Positions 50,639 through 59,958 of a stretch of DNA of 63,725 nt are shown here, in pieces. A program made the position numbers and the translations under genes. The stretch comes from an uncultured Clostridia bacterium (lineage in GTDB: Bacteria; Bacillota; Clostridia; TANB77; CAG-508). The DNA lies in NCBI GenBank assembly GCA_934129785.1, contig CAKOWW010000009.1, positions 1 through 63,725 on the forward strand. Direction: 5' to 3'. Under the pieces are notes generated by a model. It did not search any database. It had not been told where the DNA came from and saw only the letters and a list, made by a program, of their open reading frames with translations. Position 1 is the first letter of the stretch, and each line of letters starts with the position of its first letter.

Positions 50639-51556
50639 TTTAAACCCTCCAAAATAATGTTTATATTATTTTGTATTTTATCTTGTGCATCTAGCCATAC
50701 TGTTTGCTTATTTTTTCTAAACCATGTTAATTGTCTTTTTGCATATCTTCGTGTTTCTTGTTTTATTTTATCTATCATTTCTTCTTTACTTGTTTTTCCT
50801 TCTAGATATTCAACAACTTCTTTATATCCAAGTCCTTGCATTGCTGTTGGGAATTTTTCATATTTGTTATATACATTTTTCACTTCTTCTATTAAGCCTT
50901 GTTCTAGCATTATATCTACTCTTTTATTTATTCTTTCATATAATTTTTCTCTATCCCAATTTAATGCATATATTTTGTAATCATATTCAACTTCTTTTTT
51001 TCTTGACTCTTTTTCTTGTTCTGTTTTGTTTTTACCTGTTGCATGATATATTTCCAAAATTCTTAAAATTCTTTTTTTGTCATTTGGACTAATTTTTTTT
51101 ACAGCTTCTTCATCTATTTTTCTTGCCATTTCATATAATTTATCTAATCCTTGTTCTTCTGCCTGTTGTTCTAGGCTAGCTCTATATTTTTCATCAAATT
51201 CTATGTTTTGATATTCTATTTCATATATAAGGCTATCTACATATAGTCCAGTTCCACCAACTATTATAGGTGTTTTTCCTTTTGCTAAAATTTCTTTTAT
51301 TGCTTTTTTTGCGTCTTTTTTAAAATCTGCTACACTATATCTTTCATCTGGTGATACAAAGTCTATTAAATAATGTTTTATACCTTGCATTTCTTCTTTT
51401 GTTGGTTTTGCTGTTCCTATGTCCATATCTTTGTATATTTGCATTGAATCACATGAAATTATTTCTCCATCTATTTTTTTTGCAAGTTCTATAGATAATG
51501 CTGTTTTTCCTGACGCTGTTGGTCCGGCATATTACTATTACTTTTGGTTTTTGCAT
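50635..51556 (-). CDS. miaA: tRNA dimethylallyltransferase MiaA, needs +1 frameshift
   Basis: MiaA prenylates A37 of tRNAs reading UNN codons, which improves frame maintenance. Reading from ATG 51556 gives MQKPKVIVIC and then codon 11 is CGG followed by A. The zero frame turns to nonsense, while the +1 frame gives GPTASGKTALSIELAKKI, the P-loop, and continues DGEIISCDSMQIYKDMDIGTAKP and IVGGTGLY. The restored 306 aa match the family length. Without the shift only a 269-aa form lacking the P-loop could be made, which would be inactive. Located between mutL (upstream) and the HlyD-like gene, as in the common mutL-miaA cluster. Confidence 0.93.
51523..51526 (-). other. Frameshift site 3: TGC CGGA in miaA
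   Basis: In-frame CGG (51526-51524) followed by A. The required residue is the first glycine of the GPTASGKT P-loop, which argues that CGGA is decoded as a single Gly. Confidence 0.88.
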
Positions 51557-51572
51557 ATTATCTTGTCCTTTT

Positions 51573-52007
51573 CTATTTTTCTATATTATGATTATAAATT
51601 TTTAAAATTCCTTGTTGTGTTGTTTTCATATATCCACATTCAAATGACATTAAAATTAATATTATTACTAATAAAGTCATTATCTTTTGCGTAAATTTTT
51701 CTTTTTCTATCTCACCTTCATGAATTTTTTCTAATTGCTTTGATATATATGGTATAAATATGCATGCATTTACTCCTGTAAATATTGCTACTATTGCATT
51801 TTTTATGGTTGACTCTATTATAATACTATTATAATTTACATTGTTTTTTGATAAAGCAAATACTATAAAAGTAATTATATAAGTTAATAATATTCCTACT
51901 AAAATCACAGCTATTTTTTTACTTTTTTCTATCTGTCCTAAATTGTTCCAAGACCATATTATTGCAATTACATATATCATTATTGTTAATATTATTATAA
52001 ACGTCAT
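51573..52007 (-). CDS. Hypothetical integral membrane protein
   Basis: A 144-aa protein with four hydrophobic helices (about 3-20, 33-53, 68-86, 110-127). The loop KQLEKIHEGEIEKEKFTQK is charged. No family recognised. It lies between mutL and miaA, 9 bases from mutL and 16 bases from miaA, so it is part of their operon. Confidence 0.7.
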   Translation of the reverse strand: MTFIIILTIMIYVIAIIWSWNNLGQIEKSKKIAVILVGILLTYIITFIVFALSKNNVNYNSIIIESTIKNAIVAIFTGVNACIFIPYISKQLEKIHEGEIEKEKFTQKIMTLLVIILILMSFECGYMKTTQQGILKIYNHNIEK

Positions 52008-52016
52008 TTTTACCTT

Positions 52017-54386
52017 CTACTTTCTAGCAAATTTTCTTTCTATATCATATTTTGTCATTTTTATTGCTGTTGGTCTTCCATGTGGGCATGTAAATGGATT
52101 TGGTAATTCTAATAATTTATCCATTAGTTTTTCAACTTCTTGTGTTGTTAATGCCATATTAGCTTTAACTGCAGCTTTGCACGCAACTGTTGCAATAAAT
52201 TTTTCTTCTTTTTCTTGTTTTGCTGTTCTTGCTACTGTATTTATTTCATCTAATGTTTCTAAAAATAATTCTTTGTTATCTAAGTCTATACATACTGTTG
52301 GTACACCTGTTAATTTTATTGTGTTTTCCCCAAATTCCTCTAGCGTAAATCCTGCTTGTTCAAACATTTGCATGTTTTCTTTTGCTATATCCATTTCTTT
52401 ATGTGTTAGTGTTATTACATCTGGCAATAATAACATTTGTGAATCTTTAATTTTATCACTATAGTAATTCTTTTTTACTTTTTCGTACATTATTCTTTCA
52501 TGTGCTGCATGTTGGTCAAGTATGTACATTTCTTTGTCTATTTCTAGAATTATATATGTTTTAAATACTATTCCAATAAATTTATATACTGGCTTATTGA
52601 ATTGTTCTTGTGTTTCAAACATTGAAACATTGTCTTTTACTATATCTACAGCATCTTGTGAAGCGTTTGCCTCTATTTTGTTTATTTCTTCATTTTTCAT
52701 TATTGGTGCTGTTCCGAACATTTTTGTATACATTTCTGTAAAATTTTCATCTATTGTATTTTTTTCTTCTGATTGCTTGGCTGTTTCCTCTGTCAATTTT
52801 TCTTGTTTTGGTTCTTCTGATTGTTCTTGTTTTCGTTTTTCTTGTTGGTCTGTTGATTTTTGTTCAATCTCCATATTTTGGTTTTGTTCTAATTCTGGGT
52901 GTTCTACATTTAATTCATATGCTGTGCTGTCTTCTTTTACAGAATTTTCTTCTGTTTTTATTTCAGTTTCATATTTTGGTTCTACTTCATAGTCCACATT
53001 ATTTTCTTGTATTTCATTTACTAACTTTGCTCTCATTTCTTTTAGCTGATTTAATACATCTTCTGTGTTTATTGGAGCTCCTATGTTTTCTACTTTCGGT
53101 AATGTTTTTTCTTCATTTTTAGGTATATTTACATTTATTATTCCTTCTGCTTTTTCATCTATATCTGTTTTTGGTTTATGTTCATCTATTACATTTGTTT
53201 TTATTCTGCTTTCTTCGTTTGTATATTCTTCAATTTTCTTCTCATTTTGTTTTCTAAATCCAAATAATCCACCAGTTTGTTGATTTTCTTTTTTAGACTC
53301 TCTTAAATTTCTTAATCTTTCTTCAAAACTAACTGCATTTCTATCAAATGTTTTTGTTTCTTGTGGTTGAACTTGTTTTTCTGTATTTGCTACTAATTCA
53401 TTTTTTAATAAAGTATCTTTTACTGCATGATATATTGATTGAAATATTTTGCTTTCTTCTTGAAACCTTACTTCTAATTTTGCTGGATGTACATTTACAT
53501 CTACTTTTGCTGGGTTCATTTCTATATTTAATATTACAAATCCAAATTTTCCTATTGGTATTAATCCTTTATATGCTTGCTCTGTTGCTGCTGTTAAAGT
53601 CTTATCTTTTATGTATCTTTTATTTACGAAAAATAATTGGTTTGAACGATTTGACCTTGCTATTTGTGGTTTTCCTACAACTCCTGATATTTTTATATCT
53701 TCATATTGATAGTTTGTTTCCATTATTCCGTTTGCACTATCTTTTCCATAAATACTATAAATTACACTTTTTATATCTCCACTTCCATTTGTTTGTATTA
53801 CCGTTTTTCCTGTATTTATAAGTTTTATAGCTATTTTAGGATTAACTAATGCAATTCTTGTTATTACATCTTCTATATATCCTGATTCTGTATAATCTTT
53901 TTTTAAGAATTTGTATCTTACAGGTGTATTAAAAAATAGATTTTTAACTGTTATTGTTGTTCCTGTACTGCAACCCGCTTCCTCTTTTTCTAAAATATTT
54001 CCAGCTTCTACTACTACTCTATATCCAATTTCTTGTTCTTTTGTTTTTGAAACTAATTCTACATTTGCAATTGCTGCTATACTAGCTAAAGCTTCCCCTC
54101 TGAACCCCATTGATGTTACTGTATCTAAGTCATCTGCTGATCTTATCTTGCTTGTTGCATGTCTTTCAAATGCTATTTCTAAATCATCTTGTGCTATTCC
54201 TTTACCATTGTCACTTACTTTTATAAATGATATTCCACCATTTCTTATTTCTACTGTTATATTTGTTGCTCCTGCATCTATTGAGTTTTCTACCATTTCT
54301 TTTATTACAGATGCTGGTCTTTCTATAACTTCTCCAGCTGCTATTTTATTTATTGTTAAATCATCTAATAAAACTATATTTCCCAT
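52017..54386 (-). CDS. mutL: DNA mismatch repair protein MutL
   Basis: A 789-aa protein. GHKL ATPase motifs: IAAGEVIERPASVIKEMVENSIDAGA, DNGKGI, TSMGFRGEALASI, and NKRYIKD. The C-terminal endonuclease motif DQHAAHERIMYE lies near 622 and CPHGRPTAI near 768, so it is the nicking type. The linker (about 330-590) is unusually long and rich in Glu, Lys and Gln, making the protein about 150 residues longer than most. mutS does not precede it in this window. An extended -10 (TGATATAAT, TATAAT at 54443-54438) may serve as promoter. Confidence 0.95.
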   Translation of the reverse strand: MGNIVLLDDLTINKIAAGEVIERPASVIKEMVENSIDAGATNITVEIRNGGISFIKVSDNGKGIAQDDLEIAFERHATSKIRSADDLDTVTSMGFRGEALASIAAIANVELVSKTKEQEIGYRVVVEAGNILEKEEAGCSTGTTITVKNLFFNTPVRYKFLKKDYTESGYIEDVITRIALVNPKIAIKLINTGKTVIQTNGSGDIKSVIYSIYGKDSANGIMETNYQYEDIKISGVVGKPQIARSNRSNQLFFVNKRYIKDKTLTAATEQAYKGLIPIGKFGFVILNIEMNPAKVDVNVHPAKLEVRFQEESKIFQSIYHAVKDTLLKNELVANTEKQVQPQETKTFDRNAVSFEERLRNLRESKKENQQTGGLFGFRKQNEKKIEEYTNEESRIKTNVIDEHKPKTDIDEKAEGIINVNIPKNEEKTLPKVENIGAPINTEDVLNQLKEMRAKLVNEIQENNVDYEVEPKYETEIKTEENSVKEDSTAYELNVEHPELEQNQNMEIEQKSTDQQEKRKQEQSEEPKQEKLTEETAKQSEEKNTIDENFTEMYTKMFGTAPIMKNEEINKIEANASQDAVDIVKDNVSMFETQEQFNKPVYKFIGIVFKTYIILEIDKEMYILDQHAAHERIMYEKVKKNYYSDKIKDSQMLLLPDVITLTHKEMDIAKENMQMFEQAGFTLEEFGENTIKLTGVPTVCIDLDNKELFLETLDEINTVARTAKQEKEEKFIATVACKAAVKANMALTTQEVEKLMDKLLELPNPFTCPHGRPTAIKMTKYDIERKFARK

Positions 54387-54480
54387 CTATAATCTCCCTT
54401 AATTTATCTTTATCGTTTATTTTTATTGTTCGGTCTTATTATATCATTTCTTTTTTATTTTTGTATAGTTTTTTACAAAA

Positions 54481-54508
54481 AAATTCCTCACATAGTTGTG
54501 AGAAATTT
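54481..54508 (-). terminator. Terminator of the HD-secD-secF operon
   Basis: AAATTCCTCACA / TGTGAGAAATTT stem with TAGT loop; seven T follow on the minus strand. Confidence 0.75.
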
Positions 54509-54516
54509 TTTATTTA

Positions 54517-55179
54517 CTATTTTTTGTTTTCTTCTTCTTTTCTTATTTCTAATTTCTTTTCAAAATTTGTTGTTAATCCTACTAATGTTAACATATATAC
54601 TGTAACTATCATAGGTATTGTTAGTCTTCCTACCGGAATTCTAGTAGTTGCTATAACACTTAATAACACAACTTGTGCTATAACTGATGTTGCTATAGTT
54701 TTTAATAATGTTTTTAACACTCCTATTTTTCTATATCTTATTGCCATATATACTAATATTATTGCTGTTGATATAATAAATGGTGTTATATATGGTTTTA
54801 CGATATCTCTACCACGTGTATGTGGTATTGTTTGTATTTGAGTACTATCAGCTGATAATTCTGTTTGATATTTTTCATTTATTTTATCTATTATACTTTG
54901 TTTTTGTTCATCTGTTATTTCTTTAGCTGTTATACTTACAGAGTCTTCATATACTTCTACTTTTCGAATTATAACAGGGCTTTTCCCCATTACCTCATCT
55001 GTTATAGCTTTTATATCTGCTATTTCAAAATCCTTTGCTATATATAATTCTATATTTTTTGTTTCTTGGTATCTTAAATCATAATTTAATCCTTTAACTC
55101 CTGTTACAATCGCCCCTGCAATTATTATAACAGCAATAATTACAGATAAGATTTTTTGTTTTTTTGTCATTTTCTTCAT
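54517..55179 (-). CDS. secF: Short, divergent SecF-like translocase subunit
   Basis: A 220-aa protein. Signal-anchor helix (ILSVIIAVIIIAGAIVTGV), an external domain of about 100 residues (EIADIKAITDEVMG; VEVYEDSVSITAKEIT), then three membrane helices (FIISTAIILVYMAIRY; LLKTIATSVIAQVVLLSVIA; IPMIVTVYMLTLVGLTTNF). Canonical SecF has six helices and about 290 residues; two C-terminal helices appear to be missing. Identification rests on the position after secD and the similarity of helix 2. It follows secD by 12 bases. Confidence 0.72.
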   Translation of the reverse strand: MKKMTKKQKILSVIIAVIIIAGAIVTGVKGLNYDLRYQETKNIELYIAKDFEIADIKAITDEVMGKSPVIIRKVEVYEDSVSITAKEITDEQKQSIIDKINEKYQTELSADSTQIQTIPHTRGRDIVKPYITPFIISTAIILVYMAIRYRKIGVLKTLLKTIATSVIAQVVLLSVIATTRIPVGRLTIPMIVTVYMLTLVGLTTNFEKKLEIRKEEENKK

Positions 55180-55191
55180 TTCTTTTACCTC

Positions 55192-56610
55192 CTATTTACT
55201 AGCTCTTATTTTTAATAAGTTATTTGTTATTATAATGTTATACACTGCAATTAACGCTATTCCCCAGAACATTATCATTCCAAAGCTACTAATAGGTTCC
55301 CAACCAGCAAAGCAGAATGCTATTATTGCTATTATTATTGGAATTATTTTTACAAAGTATTGTTTATATGTTTCTTTTGTTTTTTTATTTACTATTTCTT
55401 TGCTTAGTTTTTCTTCTTTTAATTTTGATAATAATTTATCTACAAATAAGTAGTTTAAAACTAATGTAACTACTATTCCAAATATTCCTTCTAATGATAG
55501 AACTACATTTGCATATCTTATTAATAATACAAATATTGATGCTAATCCAATATAAGAAATTGCTGTTAATAAACCATTTAATTTATATCTTGCTACTAAT
55601 ACTACTAATGAAATTAACACAATTCCCATAATTGCATATTCTACTGTTTTTAGTTCATTTTCTGTTATATCTGATAATATATATTTGTTTTCATCAACTG
55701 TGTATTTTACCGGTGTTTTTCCTGTATCTAATACAGTTGCCATGTTATTTGCTTGCTCTACATATGTTTGTAATGTTTTTTGGTCTGTTGAGCCTCTTCC
55801 TATTGATAATTGTAATCTTCCAGTTTTTATTACCTCATCAAAACTTGTTGACATTATTTCTTGGTCATCAATTTTCATTGTTATTTTCTTTTCTGATGAA
55901 CTTGATGAATCTTTGCTTTCATTTGTGTTTTCTGTATTTGTTGTATTACTTGTTTTTACATATTTGCCACTAATGTCTTCTAATTTCTTTGTTCCTTCTT
56001 TAGTAAATTCTATATTTAAATATATTGATGTACCACTTGATGTTTTACTTGATGAATTTGAACCATACACTACATTTGCTAATTTTATATCATTATTATC
56101 CATTAAAACTTCATTTGTTTCGCTGTCTAATATTTCAAATTTTCCAGTTGTTCCTATATTAGTTACTATATTGTCTGTATTATCATCTTCTGGAACTTCT
56201 ACTATTATTTCACCTGTTTGTTCATTTAATCTAGTTATATAATTATTTATTTTTAATTCTTTTAGTCTTTTTTCAATTATTTCTTTTGATTTTTTGTAAT
56301 TCTCCACATTTAATACATCTTGAGAATTATAATCTGTTTCTTCTTTTGTATATCCTTTTTTACTTATCTCTTCATCTGTTAAATTACTTGAATTTTCAAC
56401 TTCTTTTCCTTCAGAATCTTTTATAGTTGTTTTTTTAGATGTATCCACTTTTAATGTTATTGTTCTTGCTCCTTTTAAATCCATTGCATATGTGTATGAT
56501 TTTACTTTGTTTTCCATTCTATTTTGCTTTGTTACATACACTCCTGCAAAAGCTACCATACTAATTAATGCAATTGCTAATGTGATTGTTAATATTTTTA
56601 CCTTTTTCAT
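55192..56610 (-). CDS. secD: Divergent SecD-like translocase subunit
   Basis: A 472-aa protein using proton motive force to complete export with SecYEG. N-terminal helix (ILTITLAIALISMVAFAGVYV), then AMDLKGARTITLKVD in place of the usual GxDLxGG, the P1 part SKEIIEKRLKELKINNYITRL and GEIIVEVPED, TGKFEILD, STSFDEVIKTGRLQLSIG, then about six membrane helices from residue 330. The motifs are weaker than in most SecD proteins. It starts 14 bases after the HD gene. Confidence 0.8.
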   Translation of the reverse strand: MKKVKILTITLAIALISMVAFAGVYVTKQNRMENKVKSYTYAMDLKGARTITLKVDTSKKTTIKDSEGKEVENSSNLTDEEISKKGYTKEETDYNSQDVLNVENYKKSKEIIEKRLKELKINNYITRLNEQTGEIIVEVPEDDNTDNIVTNIGTTGKFEILDSETNEVLMDNNDIKLANVVYGSNSSSKTSSGTSIYLNIEFTKEGTKKLEDISGKYVKTSNTTNTENTNESKDSSSSSEKKITMKIDDQEIMSTSFDEVIKTGRLQLSIGRGSTDQKTLQTYVEQANNMATVLDTGKTPVKYTVDENKYILSDITENELKTVEYAIMGIVLISLVVLVARYKLNGLLTAISYIGLASIFVLLIRYANVVLSLEGIFGIVVTLVLNYLFVDKLLSKLKEEKLSKEIVNKKTKETYKQYFVKIIPIIIAIIAFCFAGWEPISSFGMIMFWGIALIAVYNIIITNNLLKIRASK

Positions 56611-56624
56611 GATATTTCTCCTCT

Positions 56625-57284
56625 TTATAATAATTTTGTTTCATTTATTACTAACTCAAACCATATGTTTAGATATTTTGCTGCATATTTACTCATCATT
56701 GTTCTATCCATAAATATTTCAAAATAATCTAATACTGGGCATAACTTTGTATCTATTGTTAATTTTAGCATTACTTTTCTTTGTTTTTCGTCTAGTACTA
56801 ATTGCGCATCTGTTACTGCGTAATTTACTCTGTCATGTATATCAAATGTTGATAGATTTTTGTTTGTTACTCTATTTCTATGCACATCTGATTTATCTGC
56901 TAAAATTAGAGCTGCTGATATCTCACTTACTGCTGTTCCTGTTCTTTCATCATGATTTCCTATTGCCATCATTATTTCAGTTCTTTCTTCAACAGGCATT
57001 CCCATATCTTTTAAAATGTTATATGCTATTATTGCTCCACTATGTGCATGGTCATTTCTATTTACACAATTACCTATGTCGTGTAAATACCCTGCTATTC
57101 TAGCCAGTTCAACTGTTCTTTCTGGATATCCTAGCTGTTCTAAAATATCTCCTGCTCTTTTTGATACTATAGAAATATGTCTATGGCTGTGTTCTGTATA
57201 GCCTAAACCATCAAGTTGTTTCTGAGCGCCTTGTATCAAGGCTTCTACTTCCTCATTTTTTCTTACTTCTTCTAATGTAATCAT
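56625..57284 (-). CDS. HD-domain phosphohydrolase
   Basis: A 219-aa protein. Metal ligands: HSHRHISIV, IAGYLHDIGN (HD), DHAHSGA, NHDERTG and ILADKSDVHR with the last Asp. This is the small HD-hydrolase family often located before secD in Clostridia; the substrate is not known but is probably a nucleotide or phosphorylated metabolite. It begins the HD-secD-secF operon. Confidence 0.9.
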   Translation of the reverse strand: MITLEEVRKNEEVEALIQGAQKQLDGLGYTEHSHRHISIVSKRAGDILEQLGYPERTVELARIAGYLHDIGNCVNRNDHAHSGAIIAYNILKDMGMPVEERTEIMMAIGNHDERTGTAVSEISAALILADKSDVHRNRVTNKNLSTFDIHDRVNYAVTDAQLVLDEKQRKVMLKLTIDTKLCPVLDYFEIFMDRTMMSKYAAKYLNIWFELVINETKLL

Positions 57285-57314
57285 TTTGTCCCTCCTTGCA
57301 TTTAGTCTTTTTAA

Positions 57315-57343
57315 ATTTTATATTAAAATAGAAAAAATATCAA
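57315..57343 (-). promoter_or_regulatory. Promoter of the HD-secD-secF operon
   Basis: Minus-strand TTGATA (57343-57338), 17 bases, TAAAAT (57320-57315), immediately past the stop of the preceding surface-protein operon. Confidence 0.6.
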
Positions 57344-57351
57344 CTCTTTTT

Positions 57352-58701
57352 TTAAATTTTTTGTCCTATATCTTTGTTCCAATAATTAATAAGGTATTGT
57401 TTTTCAGTATCTGGTATTAAAGATGCTCTAAATGCTGATATCGGTTTGTCATGTTTATATAAAGCTTCTTCTCCGTTTTCACAAACTTTTTGCCAACCTG
57501 TTTCCACATTATATACTTGATATAATATAGTATAATATGAATTATCTTTTACTTTTAGACTTATTCCTGACACTCCAAACATATATTTTTTTGCAATTTC
57601 CAAAGGTATTTTTGCATTGTTTATTCCTTTATTATCTACTCTATTTACTCCATCTCCTCCTAATATTAAACTTAATTTTTGGTTTATATATGCTAATGTT
57701 CCATTTGCCAATGAGCTATATTTGTCTTTTCCTGGATTATATCCATGTATATATGTTGTTTCATATGTATCTGAGATTGCTTTGCTTCCAGCACCCCAGT
57801 ATGTATGCATATAATTTTGCATTTGAATGAAATCTTTTTCAATATCTCCTTGAGTTTGTAACATTGTCATTTCTGTTTTATATATAGGATTTTCTTTTAT
57901 CATTTTTTGTCCTACTATTTCATTATTTCCTTGTCCTATTTCCCAATTTCTTAATTTAGTTGTATCTCCACCTAAAGCCCCATACTTAAAAATTATATTA
58001 GTTGCTTTAGTAATGTTTACTTCTGTAGTGGTAGTATTTTGTGCATAATCTACTATTGGAATTGGATATGTTACATTGTTTTTAAATTCTTTTGTTAGTG
58101 TTGCATAATCAACTGTCGAAATATTCCATGCTTTTATAGGTCTTAATTTTTCGTTTGCATGAATATTAGCTATAACCTTACCATTTTCTGAATTCTTTTG
58201 AGTAAATGATACTACTGGTGGTGTATTATCTATTTCAATTCCAGTATCCATAACGGTTTCTTGATTTTCATTATTGCTTATATCTATTATTGTTCCTTTT
58301 GGTACCTTTACTTTTAGTTTTCCTTCTTCTGTTATTCCACTTAATGTTACTTTATATGATATTATTTTCCCTGTGTTAAATGATTCTTCTATTTTGTATA
58401 ATTGTGGTATACATTCTTTTTCTCCTATTAAGATTTTTACATTTTTTTCATTAAATTTATTTTCTTTTACATTTTTTTCTTTTACATGTATTACTAATGA
58501 TATGGTATGAGTTTTGTTTGCATATTTAGGATAACTAGTATTTGAATTAGTGACATTCCTCATTACAATAGTTGGTTCAACTGTATCTATTTTGATATCT
58601 GCTATTTTATTATTATATTCTATTACATATTTAGCTTGTACATTACTATTTGTTGCAATTATTATAAACATTATAAATAAAAAAATTACTACTTTTTTCA
58701 T
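57352..58701 (-). CDS. Large secreted protein of the TasA-like operon
   Basis: A 449-aa exported protein. Signal peptide residues 1-24 (VVIFLFIMFIIIATNSNVQA). Two Ig-like segments follow: one around ADIKIDTVEPTIVMRN to KVKVPKGTIIDIS, and the next starting at IDNTPPVVSFTQKN, the usual opening of bacterial Ig-like repeats. The C-terminal half (TYWGAGSKAISDTYETTYIHG; GTLAYINQKLSLILGGDGVN) is not recognised. It closes a four-gene operon with three TasA/camelysin-type proteins, so it may be a fibre-associated or matrix protein. Confidence 0.75.
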   Translation of the reverse strand: MKKVVIFLFIMFIIIATNSNVQAKYVIEYNNKIADIKIDTVEPTIVMRNVTNSNTSYPKYANKTHTISLVIHVKEKNVKENKFNEKNVKILIGEKECIPQLYKIEESFNTGKIISYKVTLSGITEEGKLKVKVPKGTIIDISNNENQETVMDTGIEIDNTPPVVSFTQKNSENGKVIANIHANEKLRPIKAWNISTVDYATLTKEFKNNVTYPIPIVDYAQNTTTTEVNITKATNIIFKYGALGGDTTKLRNWEIGQGNNEIVGQKMIKENPIYKTEMTMLQTQGDIEKDFIQMQNYMHTYWGAGSKAISDTYETTYIHGYNPGKDKYSSLANGTLAYINQKLSLILGGDGVNRVDNKGINNAKIPLEIAKKYMFGVSGISLKVKDNSYYTILYQVYNVETGWQKVCENGEEALYKHDKPISAFRASLIPDTEKQYLINYWNKDIGQKI

Positions 58702-58719
58702 TTTTCCACCTCTTTTTTC

Positions 58720-59298
58720 TTATTCTCCTATTGTACATATTTCGAATTCATATTTTTTTATATTTTCTCCGTCTTTTGTATCTTGTTTGTTTTGTATTTT
58801 GTTTGTTTCGTATTGCCATTCCCACATAACTTTTATTTTCTTTTGTTCACCTCTTTTTATTGTTCCTTCTTGTTTTTCTAATATACTAAATTTTAGATTT
58901 TGTGGTTTTTGATTTTTAGCTTTCATGTCTATTTTATACTTTAATGTACTATTAGAAGTTAATATAATGTAAAATTCTCCTTTAGTTCCTGGTGCTACTT
59001 TTTCGTGCACTAACGTTTTATAATCTATTGTTTGTAACAAATTTATTTCTTGATATTCATATTTATTTTTAGATACTTTTACATTATATTCTGCTATTTT
59101 TTTATTTAAATTTTCACTATTTGAATTTTGGATTTGATTTTGTTTTTCTCCATTTGACCATAATTTGAAAAATAAAATGTCATCTTGTCCTTGTGTTTTT
59201 GTTTCTTTTGCAATTTTATACGTAAACATTAAAATGATACTAAATATTAGAATTAAAATAATTATTGTTCTGTTTTGATTTAGTTTTCTTTTTTTCAC
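58720..59298 (-). CDS. TasA/camelysin-like surface protein
   Basis: A 192-aa protein with an N-terminal membrane helix (TIIILILIFSIILMFTYKI) and the TasA-type beta-sandwich: NLLQTIDYKTLVHEKVAPGTKGEFYIILTS, SNSTLKYKIDM, PQNLKFSI and KKIKVMWEWQYET. It lacks the clear AYA cleavage site of its paralogue at 59959 and may stay anchored. Confidence 0.8.
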   Translation of the reverse strand: MKKRKLNQNRTIIILILIFSIILMFTYKIAKETKTQGQDDILFFKLWSNGEKQNQIQNSNSENLNKKIAEYNVKVSKNKYEYQEINLLQTIDYKTLVHEKVAPGTKGEFYIILTSNSTLKYKIDMKAKNQKPQNLKFSILEKQEGTIKRGEQKKIKVMWEWQYETNKIQNKQDTKDGENIKKYEFEICTIGE

Positions 59299-59309
59299 TT
59301 AAGTACCTC

Positions 59310-59795
59310 CTAATTTTTTTGCTCTGAGTGTACTTTTATTTGTATTTCTTGTATAATTTCACTTGCTGAACTATTTTTATTTGCTTTTATTTCTAGCCTA
59401 TAATTATCTTCTTGCATTTTTTCTTTACTTAATGTGAATTTTTCTGTTTGATTCTCTACTAAATTTATTTCTGCTTCATTTTTATACATTTTCATTTCTA
59501 TATCATTGTTTTTTCCTAGTATTTCTATTTGATATTCCATATCTACATCTGTTGTTTCATTATTTTCATTATAATTTTTCACTTTAAAATTATATGTTCC
59601 TGTTTGTCCTTTGTTTGTTATTTCTATAGGTTCTTCATTTTCTACCTTTAGTATTGGTACTGCTATTTTTCCCGTTGTTTCAATCTTCGTTCTGTTCATT
59701 TCTTTTCCCATACTAAATCCTGATAAAAAAAATAACATTATTATACCTATTACTATTGCTAATATTATTTCTCTTTTTTTATTTTTTTCTTTCAT
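59310..59795 (-). CDS. TasA/camelysin-like surface protein, short
   Basis: A 161-aa protein. Signal/anchor helix (IILAIVIGIIMLFFLSGFSMG), then GKIAVPILKVENEEPIEI and TGTYNFKVKNYNENN, with a DVDMEYQIEI strand, as in CalY/TasA proteins. Third component of the fibre operon. It follows the first TasA-like gene across a 164-base spacer containing a strong hairpin. Confidence 0.75.
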   Translation of the reverse strand: MKEKNKKREIILAIVIGIIMLFFLSGFSMGKEMNRTKIETTGKIAVPILKVENEEPIEITNKGQTGTYNFKVKNYNENNETTDVDMEYQIEILGKNNDIEMKMYKNEAEINLVENQTEKFTLSKEKMQEDNYRLEIKANKNSSASEIIQEIQIKVHSEQKN

Positions 59796-59817
59796 AACAT
59801 CACCTTTTTTTATTTTT

Positions 59818-59851
59818 AATATAGGAGATTCTATAAAAAATCTCCTATATT
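59818..59851 (-). other. Intercistronic hairpin in the TasA-like operon
   Basis: A perfect 13-bp stem (AATATAGGAGATT / AATCTCCTATATT), without a T run on the minus strand. It probably protects the 3' end of the first cistron or attenuates, giving more of the first TasA-like protein than of the later ones. Confidence 0.65.
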
Positions 59852-59958
59852 ATTAGAAAAATCTTTTATTTTATTAAATATTAAATTGGATAAATATGAT
59901 AATAATCTAATCCTTTCTTTAGATTCATTTTCAAATTATTCTATAATTTGTTTTTTAT

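Noticed and set aside
12900..51526. Treating the four broken genes as random sequencing or assembly errors, or as ordinary pseudogenes
   Set aside because: All four need the same +1 change at the same CGGA context, no gene is broken in any other way, CGGA tetramers in gap, rsgA and ctsR are unaffected, and the restored lengths match the families. Read-level proof is still lacking.
12900..51526. Reassignment of CGG to another amino acid (for example Trp or Gln) without a frame change
   Set aside because: Any in-frame meaning of CGG leaves the downstream stop codons in place (for example three codons later in the gene at 35650), so only a frame change restores the proteins.
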